Positions 35,547 through 46,029 of a stretch of 64,000 bases of DNA are shown piece after piece (within the stretch, counting starts at the first letter, position 1; each line of letters starts with the position of its first letter). The stretch lies in NCBI GenBank assembly GCA_032622095.1, contig CP136067.1, forward strand, positions 192,224,052-192,288,051, in the 5' to 3' direction. Made by a program: the position numbers and the translations under genes. The notes under the pieces were generated by a model that saw only the letters and a list, made by a program, of their open reading frames with translations, made no database searches and was not told where the DNA came from. The DNA comes from Siphonodentalium dalli. Its lineage: Eukaryota; Mollusca; Scaphopoda; Gadilida; Siphonodentaliidae.

Positions 35547-36870
35547 ATGGACATTTTAATCAGAATTTGCTAAACATATTGTGCACGGGCTTCCTAAATT
35601 CTCATATAAATTGCGTTTAATTGTGACATCACAAGCTTGGAATAGATTGGGACCAAAACTGAACCAGACGATCCTGTTATTACGTCGAGCTCTTGCCAGG
35701 AATTTTCTCTTCTCATTTATCCTTGCACTTCATTTATCAGCATGTCGCTAAAGTCCTCCACCACCTTTGTTATCGCGACTGTCTACAAATGAATGTGTTG
35801 CCTTCAAATAGGAGGAATACGAGAGTATAAATATCCTATTTGACAGCGACCCCATTATCCCGCTGGTTGCCACAAAGCGAGAAATCGACGGAGCATACAA
35901 TCACTGCTGTGAACTGCTACGGACGACAGAAAACGGCCGTTATAACCGCGCGCTCGCGTCAGGTGTGGATTGATATTAACAATGAATTCAAACGCGGGGT
36001 GTTTTCTTATGTGATTAGGTTGTAAACTAGTTCATTGTTGCATCTCGTTCGATTTGATTTGGCTATTATGACTATTATGCACGGGTTCCCATCTCGATAA
36101 TTTCAACTGCACACCCCTTCAACCAGACCAAGCACATGTTTACGTAAATCCATTTGCACCCTCCTGTCACAAGCCGGAGGGATGAACATAATCTACTGGG
36201 CGAACCATGACTCTGTCAAATATGATATCTATAGTAGTCTAGCTCCACATAAGTTGTAAAAACTTGTGCCCCAATCCCTTTTGTATATTATGCAAATAAA
36301 ATATGTTTCAAGTCAAGCTCCACATAAATTCACACGGCCACGGGGATGGACAATCAAGATACACCGGACCGACCACGTTGAAAATCGCAAAATCCTAGCA
36401 TCTAGACTGCATGGCCTCGAGTTTCATTTCCAAGCGTTGGAAATTTCATACCCGACACCCCTACTGCGGTTGAAAAATTTCGAATAATTAGCATAAGGTC
36501 GGAAAATTTCCAACTGATGGCCTTCTCATTCAATCATTTTAATGCTACTGTTGTCCGTCGACATCCACTGGTTTTTTTAAGTGGTGTATTCAATCTTGAA
36601 CCAGTAAATTCGATAAGAACCTGTCGCTTAAGTTAGTGAAGTTAATTTCCTTAACGTGCATGTGCAACACGTGTTCAGGCTTTAGAAGCCTCGCGATTGG
36701 ATCAAATGACCAAATCAGATTCTTCATTTACTTTTGTGTTCAGCAAGATGCCGAAAACTACGAGGCCTGGTGCGTTGGCAAAACCTTTGGAACTGATGCA
36801 GTATGATACGGATTCTCATTTGTGTGTTTTTTTCGGACTTTGGAGACATATATTCACTATACAGCCCCAT

Positions 36871-37420
36871 TAAAGGGATACTCTACCAAACTGTTGTTGT
36901 TGGTTTCTTCAGTCTCTGAGTTGTAGAATAAAGTAACCAGATTTCAATTATTTGAGTCTGTTGAGTACGAAGCAATATTACGGATGGCAGATTAGCCGGA
37001 ATGCGAAAATACCAATTGTCGTTGTCGAGTAAATTTTGGACAGTTTTCAAGCAAATGCATCATATAAATGTTATATTATATGTATACTAGTCCCATGTAC
37101 GCATTAAGTCATTGTATGGTCACTAGTCAGTGCGTGGCTTGAGTTTACGCCCCGTGTGAACATAATTTTTTACACGATCATTTGTGCTACGCTTTGCCCA
37201 ATCCACTATCCGTGAATTATTTTGATTACGTCTTGTACACGGAAATTCGTAATTCAATTTATGACAAATTATTAACTTTGATTTTAAGAAAACTTATTAA
37301 CCCGAACGTTTACAGAATACATCTTCGACTCAAAATACTTAGTTTTCTATATATTATCGATATTAAATCGTTGTTATCACCGGGAATTTATTGAAACTGG
37401 CGTACAGTACCCCTTTAAGT
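36871..37420. mobile_element. MITE-like element with TTAAAGGG ends
   Basis: The left end TTAAAGGGATACTCTACC and right end GTACAGTACCCCTTTAA are imperfect inverted termini ~550 bp apart. The body matches 8,540-9,150. No protein is encoded. Its right end abuts a recombinase-like fragment. Confidence 0.75.
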
Positions 37421-37464
37421 TCAGCCCAAATGGGCAATGATGGTCAGTTGATTTTGTGTTAGGT

Positions 37465-37732
37465 TAAACCACATATTCATGTTACCGTGGACACTATAGC
37501 CCATTTGATACTGACTGTGCTTGCTAGAGCAGGCATTGACACTTCTATTTTCAAAGCACACAGCGTGCCTGGTGGTGCTGCTGTTTCTCGTGTTTATCAG
37601 TTGAATATTCCAATTAAGGATATTTTGAATAAAGCAGGCTGGAGTTCAGCTGAAATTGTTGCTATGTATTATAGCAACCACCAAAGGTACTTCAAGATCG
37701 CGGGTATAGATTTTGGAGAAATTGTCACGTGA
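37465..37732 (+). pseudogene. Tyrosine-recombinase C-terminal fragment (DIRS-like)
   Basis: The frame reads ARAGIDTSIFKAHSVPGGAA, then LNIPIKDILNKAGWSSAEI and MYYSNHQ before a stop. This matches the C-terminal catalytic half of retrotransposon tyrosine recombinases (pattern K-A-H-S-x-R ... A-G-W-S ... F-Y-x-R). The His, Trp and Tyr positions are visible. The Arg usually three residues after His is Pro here, so the copy should be inactive. The N-terminal half is missing, cut off by the adjacent MITE. DIRS is favoured; Crypton-like is possible. Confidence 0.6.
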
Positions 37733-37734
37733 CT

Positions 37735-38390
37735 TCCGGTTAGCAACCGTGTGGAGATTGCAAAAAACTCTGAATTGGAAATGAAGCATCGCGATAAAAA
37801 TGAAAGTAACTACTTTACAACTTTCGAAGAATTCACTTGCGATTTAAGTCTATTACTTTCATTTAGACCAATTTCGTTGGTCAGCTTAATGAAAACGAAA
37901 AATGAAGAAGTCATTACGATAATTCAGACAAGATTTTACAATCCATGACACGTCTTGTCAATTTGGCATGTCGGCTCCGTCGTGACCACTGCATGATGTT
38001 ACATAAATTATTCTTAGCGTTATGTCGCCGAAAAAAGGCAAATTTGAGGCACAGCGTGTGTGGTTGCTCCACTACGTGTCACGTACGATACATATTAACA
38101 AACAAGTTGAACCTGTTTCTCAATTTGAATATGGAGTATTGGATATTGCTACATAAAAAATTATGTGTGATCATTGGAAATTTGGTGTTTGATGCTTTAA
38201 AGTCTCATTTTATACCGGAAGTGATGTTACGACGAATTTAAAAAAAAATAATCAAGCCTTCATTTGGGAAGGCGATGTTTGATTGTGATTCTAGGGGTCA
38301 TAATCACCCGGAGTGATTAAATGCCACCCTCACACCCAACTGTTTGGGGTATTTTTTTTATTGAACTACATGTACATTTACATGTATTTA
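37735..38390. other. Intronic stretch without recognised gene
   Basis: Could include 3' sequence of the recombinase element. Short frames (37,751-37,948; 37,945-38,241) show no familiar motif. A small inverted repeat, GGGTCATAATCACCCGGAGTGATTAAATGCC, is at ~38,295. Confidence 0.45.
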
Positions 38391-38394
38391 TGTT

Positions 38395-38750
38395 TTGAGA
38401 TCATCTCTCATAGACCTCTCTCATAGACCTCTCTCATTCATAGACCTCTCTCATTCATAGACCTCTCTCATTCATAGACCTCTCTCATTCATAGACCTCT
38501 CTCATTCATAGACCTCTCTCATTCATAGACCTCTCTCATCATAGACCTCTCTCATTCATAGACCTCTCTCATCCATAGACATCTCTCATTCATAGACCTC
38601 TCTCATTCATAGACCTCTCTCATTCATAGACCTCTCTCATTCATAGACCTCTCTCATTCATATACCTCTCTCATCATAGACCTCTCTCATTCATAGACCT
38701 CTCTCATTCATAGACCTCTCTCATTCATAGACATCTCTCATTCAATCCCT
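38395..38750. repeat. 17-bp minisatellite
   Basis: About 20 units of CATTCATAGACCTCTCT, a few shortened to 14 bp (CATCATAGACCTCTCT-type). It lies in intron 1 of copy A. Confidence 0.95.
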
Positions 38751-39162
38751 CCAGTGATTCTTTATGTTTCATAAAATCACAATCTTCCTAAAGGAAGGGT
38801 TGTTTATTTTTAAAATTATCTTTGCTATTTAAATCTCGTTACTCGAATCGGGAAATACAAATAGAACGCGGGCATGTAAATAGATTGGGAATTCCCAGTA
38901 TTCGGACTAAAATACTTCGGTAGCAATCGGGATATTCAAATGAAAAGTAGTACGTCTGTAATATAGCGGGTATGGTGTATTCTCACGTTTGTTTGTTCTA
39001 AATTTTGATTTTAAAATAAAATAATTATTTTATTTTATGTTAATTTATGTGTTTTGTTACATTGAAATGAAACCCCGCCCGATTCGTAAGTATAACAATC
39101 TAATTTCTGCCCCAGTGTGAGCTCGTATGTAGATTGGAATGCGAATAATTTTTCTCTCTTAC

Positions 39163-39535
39163 CTGGAACGTCGTAACCCATGGCAAATTTGATTATTTCG
39201 CTGTTGAATCTGTTGGATGTCCTGTCCCCTTCTTTCACAAACAATTGCTTGAGAGTATCGTATCCGTTCACAACTGTGAAGAGTTTGTTGAAAACTTGGA
39301 AGGAGAATATGTCTCCATATATCTCTCGGAGTTCCTTGTTGAGATCTCTCGGGTCCCGCTTTCATACGTCCAGAAGATTTCCTCTGATGGGTAGACGTCT
39401 TGGTCCGGGTGGTAAATTAGAATGTCTCGATCTAGTCAATAATGTTAAATATCCAAGCAAGAACAAAATGACGAAAACAAAAACACTCGTAATATTCCGT
39501 GATACGAAACCGAGAAGAAAGTCAACGAGAGCCAT
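39163..39535 (-). pseudogene. P450 copy A, exon 1 (membrane anchor) with in-frame TGA
   Basis: ATG at 39,535-39,533, donor at CCAG|GTAAGA. The first 57 codons give a hydrophobic segment (VFVFVILFLLGYLTLL), a short basic stretch and the PPGPRRLPIRGN hinge. TGA follows at 39,364-39,362, and the same frame continues as KRDPRDLNKELREIYGDIFS to YDVPG, joining exon 2 in phase 1. The 373 bp fits the other exons exactly, so the exon model is firm and the stop is a real feature of this sequence. Confidence 0.88.
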
Positions 39536-39597
39536 GTCTGTCAGGATTTTTGTGTCGTCTGCTCATGTCTGTCAGAATGTTTGTGTCGTCTGCTCTT
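39534..39597. repeat. 31-bp direct duplication at the exon 1 start
   Basis: ATGTCTGTCAGGATTTTTGT + GTCGTCTGCTC is followed at once by a second copy (ATGTCTGTCAGAATGTTTGT...). This is the presumed 5' leader of copy A. A related copy is at 54,187-54,220. Confidence 0.8.
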
Positions 39598-39672
39598 TAA
39601 ATATGTGTGTCATCTGCATGCACTATAACACAAATCAGGTAAGAGATAACTATCAACGCAAATATTTCTATT

Positions 39673-39822
39673 ATGAAGACAGTCATATAGTCATACATCA
39701 GCCAGGAGGTAAGGTCGAGTTTATGAAGACAGTCATATAGTCATACATCAGCCAGGAGGTAAGGTCGAGTTTATGAAGACAGTCATATAGTCATACATCA
39801 GCCAGGAGGTAAGGTCGAGTTT
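39673..39822. repeat. 50-bp tandem repeat, three exact units
   Basis: Units start at 39,673, 39,723 and 39,773 (ATGAAGACAGTCATATAGTC + ATACATCAGCCAGGAGGTAA + GGTCGAGTTT). It lies 140-290 bp upstream of the copy A start codon, so in the likely promoter region. Copy B has only one partial unit at 54,297. Confidence 0.93.
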
Positions 39823-39934
39823 ATGAATGGCCAAGCGGCACACGCTTTGTTTGTTGTTTGTTCCGCAGAGCATGCTACATTTACATATATGGGTCAACGA
39901 GTCATGCATGCAGGCTGATCGCTTTATTTATGTG

Positions 39935-40230
39935 CCACTTGAATTGAGAGTTATCCATTCGGACAACATTGCGGATGAAGATTGATAACTCTAAAATCAA
40001 GTGGTAATACATGTACGGCCACATTTCGTAACACTCGAGTGATATATTTCGTTGAACACAATTTTGATAAATAACACGTTTTGTGAAATTTGATACCATA
40101 GTTGACAGTGGTTAGCATTATTTTGTGGCAATAAATCGATTATGTTAACTAAAGCGTATTTTGAAGAAATGTTGTTGTTGTATCTTGATGGTATGGGGAC
40201 CGTCTGATCGGATTGAGTACCTTGAAGCAT
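39935..40230 (+). mobile_element. Family R copy between P450 copies A and B
   Basis: Matches the right two-thirds of 4,290-4,775 (GGATGAAGATTGATAACTC, AATAACACGTTTTGTGAAAT, CGTCTGATCGGATTGAGTACC). The orthologous copy next to P450 copy C is at 55,330-55,712, showing that it predates the duplication. Confidence 0.75.
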
Positions 40231-40324
40231 GAAATCGTTCACCGACGCCTAGTATGTTGGGGGTAAATTCACGAAAACACCTTATGTGTCTCAGTTTGCC
40301 CCACGTTACAAATTTTCCATTTTA

Positions 40325-40490
40325 AACTTCATTCGTTATAACGAGTTGTCGGAAGTTGCATATAACGACTTGTAGAAATAAAAACAAGTCGTTATACCGA
40401 CTTAAAAAAAAATAACTATTGTTCTACAAGTCGTAATAGCGACTTGTTTGTATTTCTACAAGTAGTTATAACGACTTCCAACATAGATGA
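40325..40490. repeat. Cluster of AAGTCGTTATAACGACTT-type palindromes
   Basis: Several arms of CAAGTCGTTAT / ATAACGACTTG alternate in orientation so that the ~160 bp can fold on itself. The same cluster is at 55,855-55,995 beside copy C. Confidence 0.85.
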
Positions 40491-40557
40491 CAATTGCAAA
40501 TATGTCATTATCAATATTAGAAATTAACTTTGTTATGTTTTATTATGTTGTTTATGA

Positions 40558-41021
40558 TATATGTGACCCGCCATATCAAATCCAGTCGGAAGTCGGTATT
40601 TTTTTTACCCTGTGTCAAAGCATTCTCTTATATATGCGAGTCGACCATAGGTCGCTCGCATATATAAGAGAATGCATTGTCCTAACAATTTTTTATCATT
40701 TTTTAAAAATAAATGTTTCTGACAATTTTCAAGACATAAAATAAAAAACATCCATTACCCTGCAGGGAGCCCCACACATATATAGAAGCATATAGAAGAG
40801 TGTCGTTTGCTCATGTTTGTCTGGGGCTCTGTATGGGTGAAATTATAAAATTGTTGAAGAATACAAGAAAAAATCATTAAAATTGTAAAAAATTGTTAGG
40901 CCAATGAATTCTCTTATATATGCGAGGCGACCTATGGTCGACTCGCATGTATAAGAGAATGCATTGGCACAGGGTAAAAAATCCCAACTTCCGACTGGAT
41001 TTGATATGGCGGGTCACATAT
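40558..41021. mobile_element. Hairpin element, outer type i, complete copy
   Basis: Ends ATGTGACCCGCCATATCAAA and TTGATATGGCGGGTCACATA. Hairpins are at 40,614-40,681 and 40,900-40,968, each with a few substitutions. The interior is in the opposite orientation to the 24.6-kb copy. Nothing like it is present at the matching place beside copy C (about 56,080), so it inserted after, or was lost from, one duplicon. Confidence 0.88.
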
Positions 41022-41417
41022 GTGAATGTTATTTTCAATTGTGCAACTGCCAATCATTGGTGTATTGCAATATAGATATATCTATATATCTATCTAATAT
41101 GTATTTTATCAGTTATTAGAGCAATTAAATGCCAGGAGTTATTGATCGATTCTTGTCAGATATTTGAAGCATAATGTCGGGCAAATTGTGAGTTGAAAAT
41201 AATAACCTAAGGAAGTTTAATAATCTCATTGCGCATGTACTAAACGGTAGAGCATATGTATCTTAAAAGTAGTTTGTCGTTCATTTCCTAGCACAATAAA
41301 TCATTCTACGACCAACTTCCTGCAAAATTGTCAGCGTGTGATAGTACCCTAATTCAACATCCATGACATGAATGGAACACGAAAACTGTTTATTTAGAGA
41401 CTTTAAGATTTTACTAT

Positions 41418-41599
41418 TTAATGACGCTTGCCGGCTCTCAGGAGGAATGGACAAGGCCCGTGCGTCACTCCGAGTATCCCTTTTGCTGGAGGAGGCGGGC
41501 TGCCCTCTGGTGGTAGGATTTCGAACCGCTGCAACAACGCGGAGAGAAAGAGGAAGAGCTCCATCCTAGCAAGAGATTCTCCGAGACAGATCCTCCGGC
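41418..41599 (-). CDS. P450 copy B, exon 4
   Basis: Acceptor ATTCCAG, then [15 protein letters not shown] onward to [13 protein letters not shown] and stop. The haem-ligand Cys is present. It differs from copy C at three residues, all within the last 15 codons. Confidence 0.92.
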
Positions 41600-41624
41600 C
41601 TGGAATGGAAATAAATCAGCGTCA

Positions 41625-42240
41625 CATGCATGTGGATTACCGCCCTGCATCTAATATGTACATTAAATCAGCGTCACATGTGGATTACCATCCTGCATCT
41701 GATATGTACATTAAATCAGCGTCACATGTGGATTACCGCCCTGCATCTAATATGTACATTAAATCAGCGTCACATGTGGATTACCACCCTGCATCTAATA
41801 TGTACATTAAATCAGCGTCACATGTGGATTACCGCCCTGCATCTAATATGTACATTAAATCAGCGTCACATGTGGATTACCACCCTGCATCTAATATGTA
41901 CATTAAATCAGCGTCACATGTGGATTACCACCCTGCATCTAATATGTACATTAAATCAGCGGCACATGTGGATTACCACCCTGCATCTAATATGTACATT
42001 AAATCAGCGTCACATGTGGATTACCACCCTGCATCTAATATGTACATTAAATCAGCGTCACATGTGGATTACCACCCTGCATCTAATATGTACATTAAAT
42101 CAGCGGCACATGTGGATTACCACCCTGCATCTAATATGTACATTAAATCAGCGTCACATGTGGATTACCACCCTGCATCTAATATGTACATTAAATCAGC
42201 GTCACATGTGGATTACCACTCTGCACCTATAATATGAACT
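41625..42240. repeat. 48-bp minisatellite, ~12.7 units (intron 3 of copy B)
   Basis: Head-to-tail units of ATGTGGATTACCACCCTGCA + TCTAATATGTACATTAAATC + AGCGTCAC. The period of 48 is divisible by three and the unit lacks stops in several frames, so long repetitive open frames of 200-269 codons appear on the plus strand. They are antisense to P450 exon 4 and not believable proteins. The array starts ~25 bp from the exon 4 acceptor. Confidence 0.95.
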
Positions 42241-42252
42241 TTTAATTCTGGG

Positions 42253-42493
42253 AAAACCCTGTCCCAGTGCATTCTCTTATATATGCGAGTCTCTCATAGG
42301 GAGCCTCGCATATATACGAGAATGTACCGGCTTACAAGATCAAGATAAATATTGTTAGGCCAATGCATTCTCTTATATGTGGGAGACTCGCATATATAAG
42401 AGGATGAATTGGTACAGGGTTTTCGCATATATAAGAGAATGTATTGACACGGGGCTTTCGCATATATAAGAGAATGCATTGGCACAGGGTTTT
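42253..42493. mobile_element. Hairpin element, outer type iii (AAAACCCTGT ends)
   Basis: The ends AAAACCCTGT and ACAGGGTTTT are 241 bp apart. They enclose a hairpin at 42,264-42,330, a diverged one at 42,359-42,413, and two extra single arms (CGCATATATAAGAGAATG) separated by GG[T/C]TTTCGC. Present also at 57,310-57,550. Confidence 0.8.
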
Positions 42494-42804
42494 CGCAATA
42501 TTTCAGGAAGCTCCAGTCATGTAAGGGTTAACACATCAACGTTCGATGCTGTTTCAAGGGCGTTAAAGTAGAAAGTGATTTTTGAAAATTGTTAATTTTC
42601 CAATCAAGCGACATTCAGCAAAATAGTTAGAAAACCATCCGGATAATTAAATCACACAATGTTCTGCATTCACCATGTTCTCAATTCGTTTACATTTCAG
42701 CACGATCGGGTGAATAATGTATAGGAGCTACAACCTTCAGGGTATTATATGAGGAGGGCGGCTTACTTTTATTTTATGTTGATTAAATGTTGGTTGGAAA
42801 GACT

Positions 42805-43015
42805 ATTAGAGGGATGAAACACTCCAACCACAAACTCGATCCGACCATGTAACTATATACTACGTCCCTATCTGTCGATCAAAGTAGAGGGATGAGAGAC
42901 TCCAACCACAAACTATACTACGTCCCTGTCTGTCGACCAAAGTAGAGGGATGAGAGACTCCAACCACAAACTCGATCCGACAATGTAACTATATTACGTC
43001 CCTGTCTGTTGATAA
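42805..43015. repeat. Three-unit tandem repeat in intron 3 of copy B
   Basis: Units begin GAGGGATGA[A/G]A[C/G]ACTCC at 42,809, 42,887 and 42,945 and end ACGTCCCTGTCTGTCGA. The middle unit lacks ~20 bp. The same array is at 57,866-58,072 in copy C. Confidence 0.85.
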
Positions 43016-43136
43016 GCTCTGAAGTGATTGGTCGAAAGTCAAGTCAGTCCAAATTTTGCAATAAGTATTGGCGATATGAGAACTCTTTGTAATGAGAAAG
43101 GAGGCGATACAATCATATATATATAACTACATTTAC

Positions 43137-43577
43137 CTATAGAAAACGGAATGTGCTCGTCCATATTTCTTATCTTATTTTCCCCGTCGATGAATCTAGA
43201 AGGGTCAAATTTATCTGCATTCGGGAAGAGTTGTTCGTCGAAGAGCACAGAATATAGGTTCGGTAAAAGGTATGCGTCCGTTGGTATTTTGTAACCTTTG
43301 AATTCGAAATCTTCAGCTGCTCGATGGGGTAAACTGAGGGGCAACAGAGTAGAAAGTCTGAGGGTTTCCAAGATGGCCGCCTCCATGTTGACCAATCTCG
43401 GCTTGTCTTCCATAGTCGGCAGCCGATCGGTCGGAATGTGCTCGTCTATTTCAGCTTGTATCTGTTGTTGTACATCCGGGTTCTGCATTATGTAAATGAG
43501 GAACCATCTTATTGTAGAGGAAGTTGTTTCAGTTCCCGTCACAAACAAGTCCCCGACCAATCTACGAAGCTCTTCAA
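43137..43577 (-). CDS. P450 copy B, exon 3
   Basis: 441 bp, acceptor TTTTCAG and donor ATAG|GTAAAT. Encodes [10 protein letters not shown] (helix I; the first position is Thr where Ala or Gly is usual), ETLR and [12 protein letters not shown]. The protein sequence is identical to copy C over all 146 full codons. Confidence 0.93.
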
Positions 43578-43639
43578 CTGAAAACAAAGTTAAACGGATA
43601 TGTCTGATTGTATATATATGGGGGACCATTTTGGTTTAA

Positions 43640-46020
43640 TAACACGTTAAATTAAAATAAGTAGGTGTCACATAACATACAATATGTCAATTCCAAATTG
43701 ATGGATACCATAGTCTTTTGCGCACCAAGCAGCATCTGTAATGTTGCGTGACATCAATAACATTGGAAAAAAATATACTCTAGAATTATTAAATTTGATG
43801 GGATTTCCTTCTTTTCCATTGGTCATGTCTCAGACTGTGTGTTATTGCATTGGTCGTGCAAGCAACAGCTCATCTGCAATGCGGAATCCAGTCTCTTTAA
43901 AAAGCCTGTAACAATTACAAACACGGCGTAATGCTTGGTAATATTTAAATTGTGCGACCGCGGAGGTCAAAGACAAGTTGACAATTTCTCAACTCTCAAC
44001 GCATAGCGAAACACAACACATTGTGTACGTACATATAAGTATTGACATATATTCATAATTCATTATAGTCATCGAAATCTAGGAGACAATGTCTTCTATT
44101 TTTATAATCAACGATATGTATTACATATTGTTTGTTAGCATCCTGTTGTTTATATAAATACTAATAAATACTATACGATTATCAGACACACATTTACTGC
44201 ACTAGGCGTGCGCTCAGTGTTTAGAAACAATTTATGACGTCATCTTGGGAATGCCCCATTCGTCATATAAGTCAAATCTCATACATGTGGATAAGATTGA
44301 CATTTTGATAAACAATTGTGTATGCTTAATGAATAACAAATGTAAATATAATCATATAACCCATTTTCTAATTCAAGAGCACATCATGAAATTCAGATTT
44401 AGGATTCAGTTTAAATGTGCTGTAATTATGTTCAAATCTCTCCACATGGAAACACCTGGTTATATCACGGACATGTTTCAGGTGAGATCGGGAGGAATAA
44501 CTCGGTCCAACACCACCGGAGTCCACCTGAATACCATCGGCGGCTTACCAAACAATAAGCAAGGAAAGTTATGTTTCCAAGAAGTGTCCATCGCATTATG
44601 GAACAAACTGCCAATGAACACCAGGCGCTGAAAACATATCTGTTTCGTCAATGTTTTCAGTTGCTCAATTGACATTATTCGCACTTATTTTCGATTCACT
44701 AATTTTTCATATATTCTAGATTCGTGATTTGTTACTTTTTAGCTGTGTACGTAGCTGTTTTTAGGTTGTATTTTAATTCTCCTAGACCTCTTTTAAATTC
44801 ACATATCTTTTAGTATCCGGTTTGTCATTTTTATACGATAATGCGCACGCGTGGTTGATCCATGCAGACACGCGTGATAATACAACCCACCCATGAACTG
44901 TTCAAACGAACGCACCCGATAAATAGTTCGGAAACTTCTGGTGACCTAATTTCATACCATACTAATACCAAATACAAAGGATACTGATATGTATTTCAAA
45001 GGATATTGACACGGCTCAGGAAACCAGTAGTTTGTGATGGTAGGAAGCGTATGGGTGTGTTCCGGTCTCTCATGTGGCCTGAATCCATTGGGGACCATAA
45101 TGGAAATAAATGTCTTAGGGCTGTTTTCTTATGCTATCCCCGATGGTTTTTGGTCAACTGTTAGTGCCGGACAACTCCTTTACAGTCTCATATTCTATAT
45201 AAACGCCATACGCATATTGGGCATTGGTCAACTGCGGTAGTGGTTATGTACCACTTGGTACATCACATCCTTCCGCAGTTGACCATTGTCCAGTAATAAA
45301 TCAAATAATTTGATATTTCTATATCTTTACAATTCGTGTTAATCTGTTACTTGTCACATGTATATCACATATATACCATGTATTCCTGTTTATTTGTATC
45401 TATACATGTAGGATCTCCTACACCAATATGTGTCTTAAAGACCATTAAAACGTATCTTATCTTATCAGGATCAGACACGAGTTTTCCGACAGCCAGGAAT
45501 TTATCGCCAAACATGCAATAGCTGTATTTGTAAGAGATTAGTGATGGTGGTCATATGTAAGGGTTGGAGCACAAGAATTGTTCTTTACCAGAATCAATGG
45601 AGTCGAAGAAGAGATTTATTCTGGTAAAGAACTATTCGCGTGCTCTGACCGACAGAGCAGAATTGGTCTCACATAATGCAATCAACTGGAAATGTGCCAT
45701 TGAGCGTGTTTTGACCACGACGCACAATCCGTGCGCTGACCGCGATTGGACAAAATAGCCGGTTAGCCACGCCAAACAACGTGTTTAACATGAACTGATA
45801 GCCGTTGATTGCGAATATATATGCCCGAAACAACACGGACTGGTCCCACTTTGAAGCGCCAGTGCGATTTGTCTGTTATGAGTTGTGTGTGCCTAACAAT
45901 GGGATAATCATTGAACAATTCCTTCGCCAGCCTTGGGAATTGGTGTGCTTCACCATAAATTAGGAAACGATTGCAGCAATGGGATTGTGCTATAAAATAA
46001 TTTAAAGATCATGCTTGATC
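43640..46020. other. Intron 2 of copy B outside the LINE fragment
   Basis: No exon seen. Short inverted repeats: 45,215-45,290 (GGTCAACTGCGG with CCGCAGTTGACC) and 45,567-45,645 (ATTGTTCTTTACCAGAAT with ATTCTGGTAAAGAACTAT). Copy C carries all of it nearly unchanged at 58,690-61,070. Confidence 0.6.
44240..44680 (+). pseudogene. CR1-like LINE 3' coding fragment in intron 2 of copy B
   Basis: The 128-codon frame (44,245-44,631) contains [37 protein letters not shown] and [19 protein letters not shown]. It aligns with the C-terminal part of the 34,159-34,719 frame (TFEFRMQFKCAVIVFKSLRK ... CFQETSIQIWNGVPL). A frameshift then leads to [11 protein letters not shown]. Truncated at both ends and antisense to the P450. 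Confidence 0.72.
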
Positions 46021-46029
46021 ATTACTTAC

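Larger units (their letters stand above)
33190..36400. mobile_element. Long inverted-repeat pair enclosing a LINE fragment
   Basis: 33,190-33,480 and 36,085-36,400 are reverse complements at roughly 75-80% by eye: TTTCCCCGTGGCCATGTGAA / TTTATGTGGAGC pairs with GCTCCACATAAATTCACACG / GCCACGGGGA, and CATGGTTCGCCCAGTA pairs with TACTGGGCGAACCATG. A further inner block, TTTTCTGTCGTCCGTAGC (33,629) against GCTACGGACGACAGAAAA (35,918), extends the arms. The LINE lies between them, as if inserted into a foldback or long-TIR element. Confidence 0.7.
25805..39535 (-). pseudogene. CYP2-type cytochrome P450, copy A, with nonsense codon in exon 1
   Basis: A haem-thiolate monooxygenase of the CYP2 clan, expected to be anchored in the endoplasmic reticulum. 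Four coding exons (39,535-39,163; 32,623-32,108; 29,547-29,107; 25,986-25,805) have GT/AG junctions and phase-1 introns, and together give 504 codons including the stop, the usual CYP2 length. The protein would carry an N-terminal hydrophobic anchor, PPGPRRLPIRGN hinge, WKHNRR helix C, GGTETT helix I, ETLR helix K, PSRF and the haem loop [11 protein letters not shown]. Codon 58 is TGA (39,364-39,362), just after the hinge, while reading frame and similarity continue past it. The copy is therefore a pseudogene, a null allele or a sequencing error. Substrate cannot be told. Introns of 6.5, 2.6 and 3.1 kb are filled with repeats. Confidence 0.85.

Noticed and set aside
41428-42237. Open frame of 269 codons with a 16-residue repeat ([16 protein letters not shown]), and its counterpart at 56,614-57,294
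   Set aside because: The 48-bp minisatellite is divisible by three and free of stops in several frames, and the frame runs antisense through P450 exon 4. It is an artefact of the repeat.
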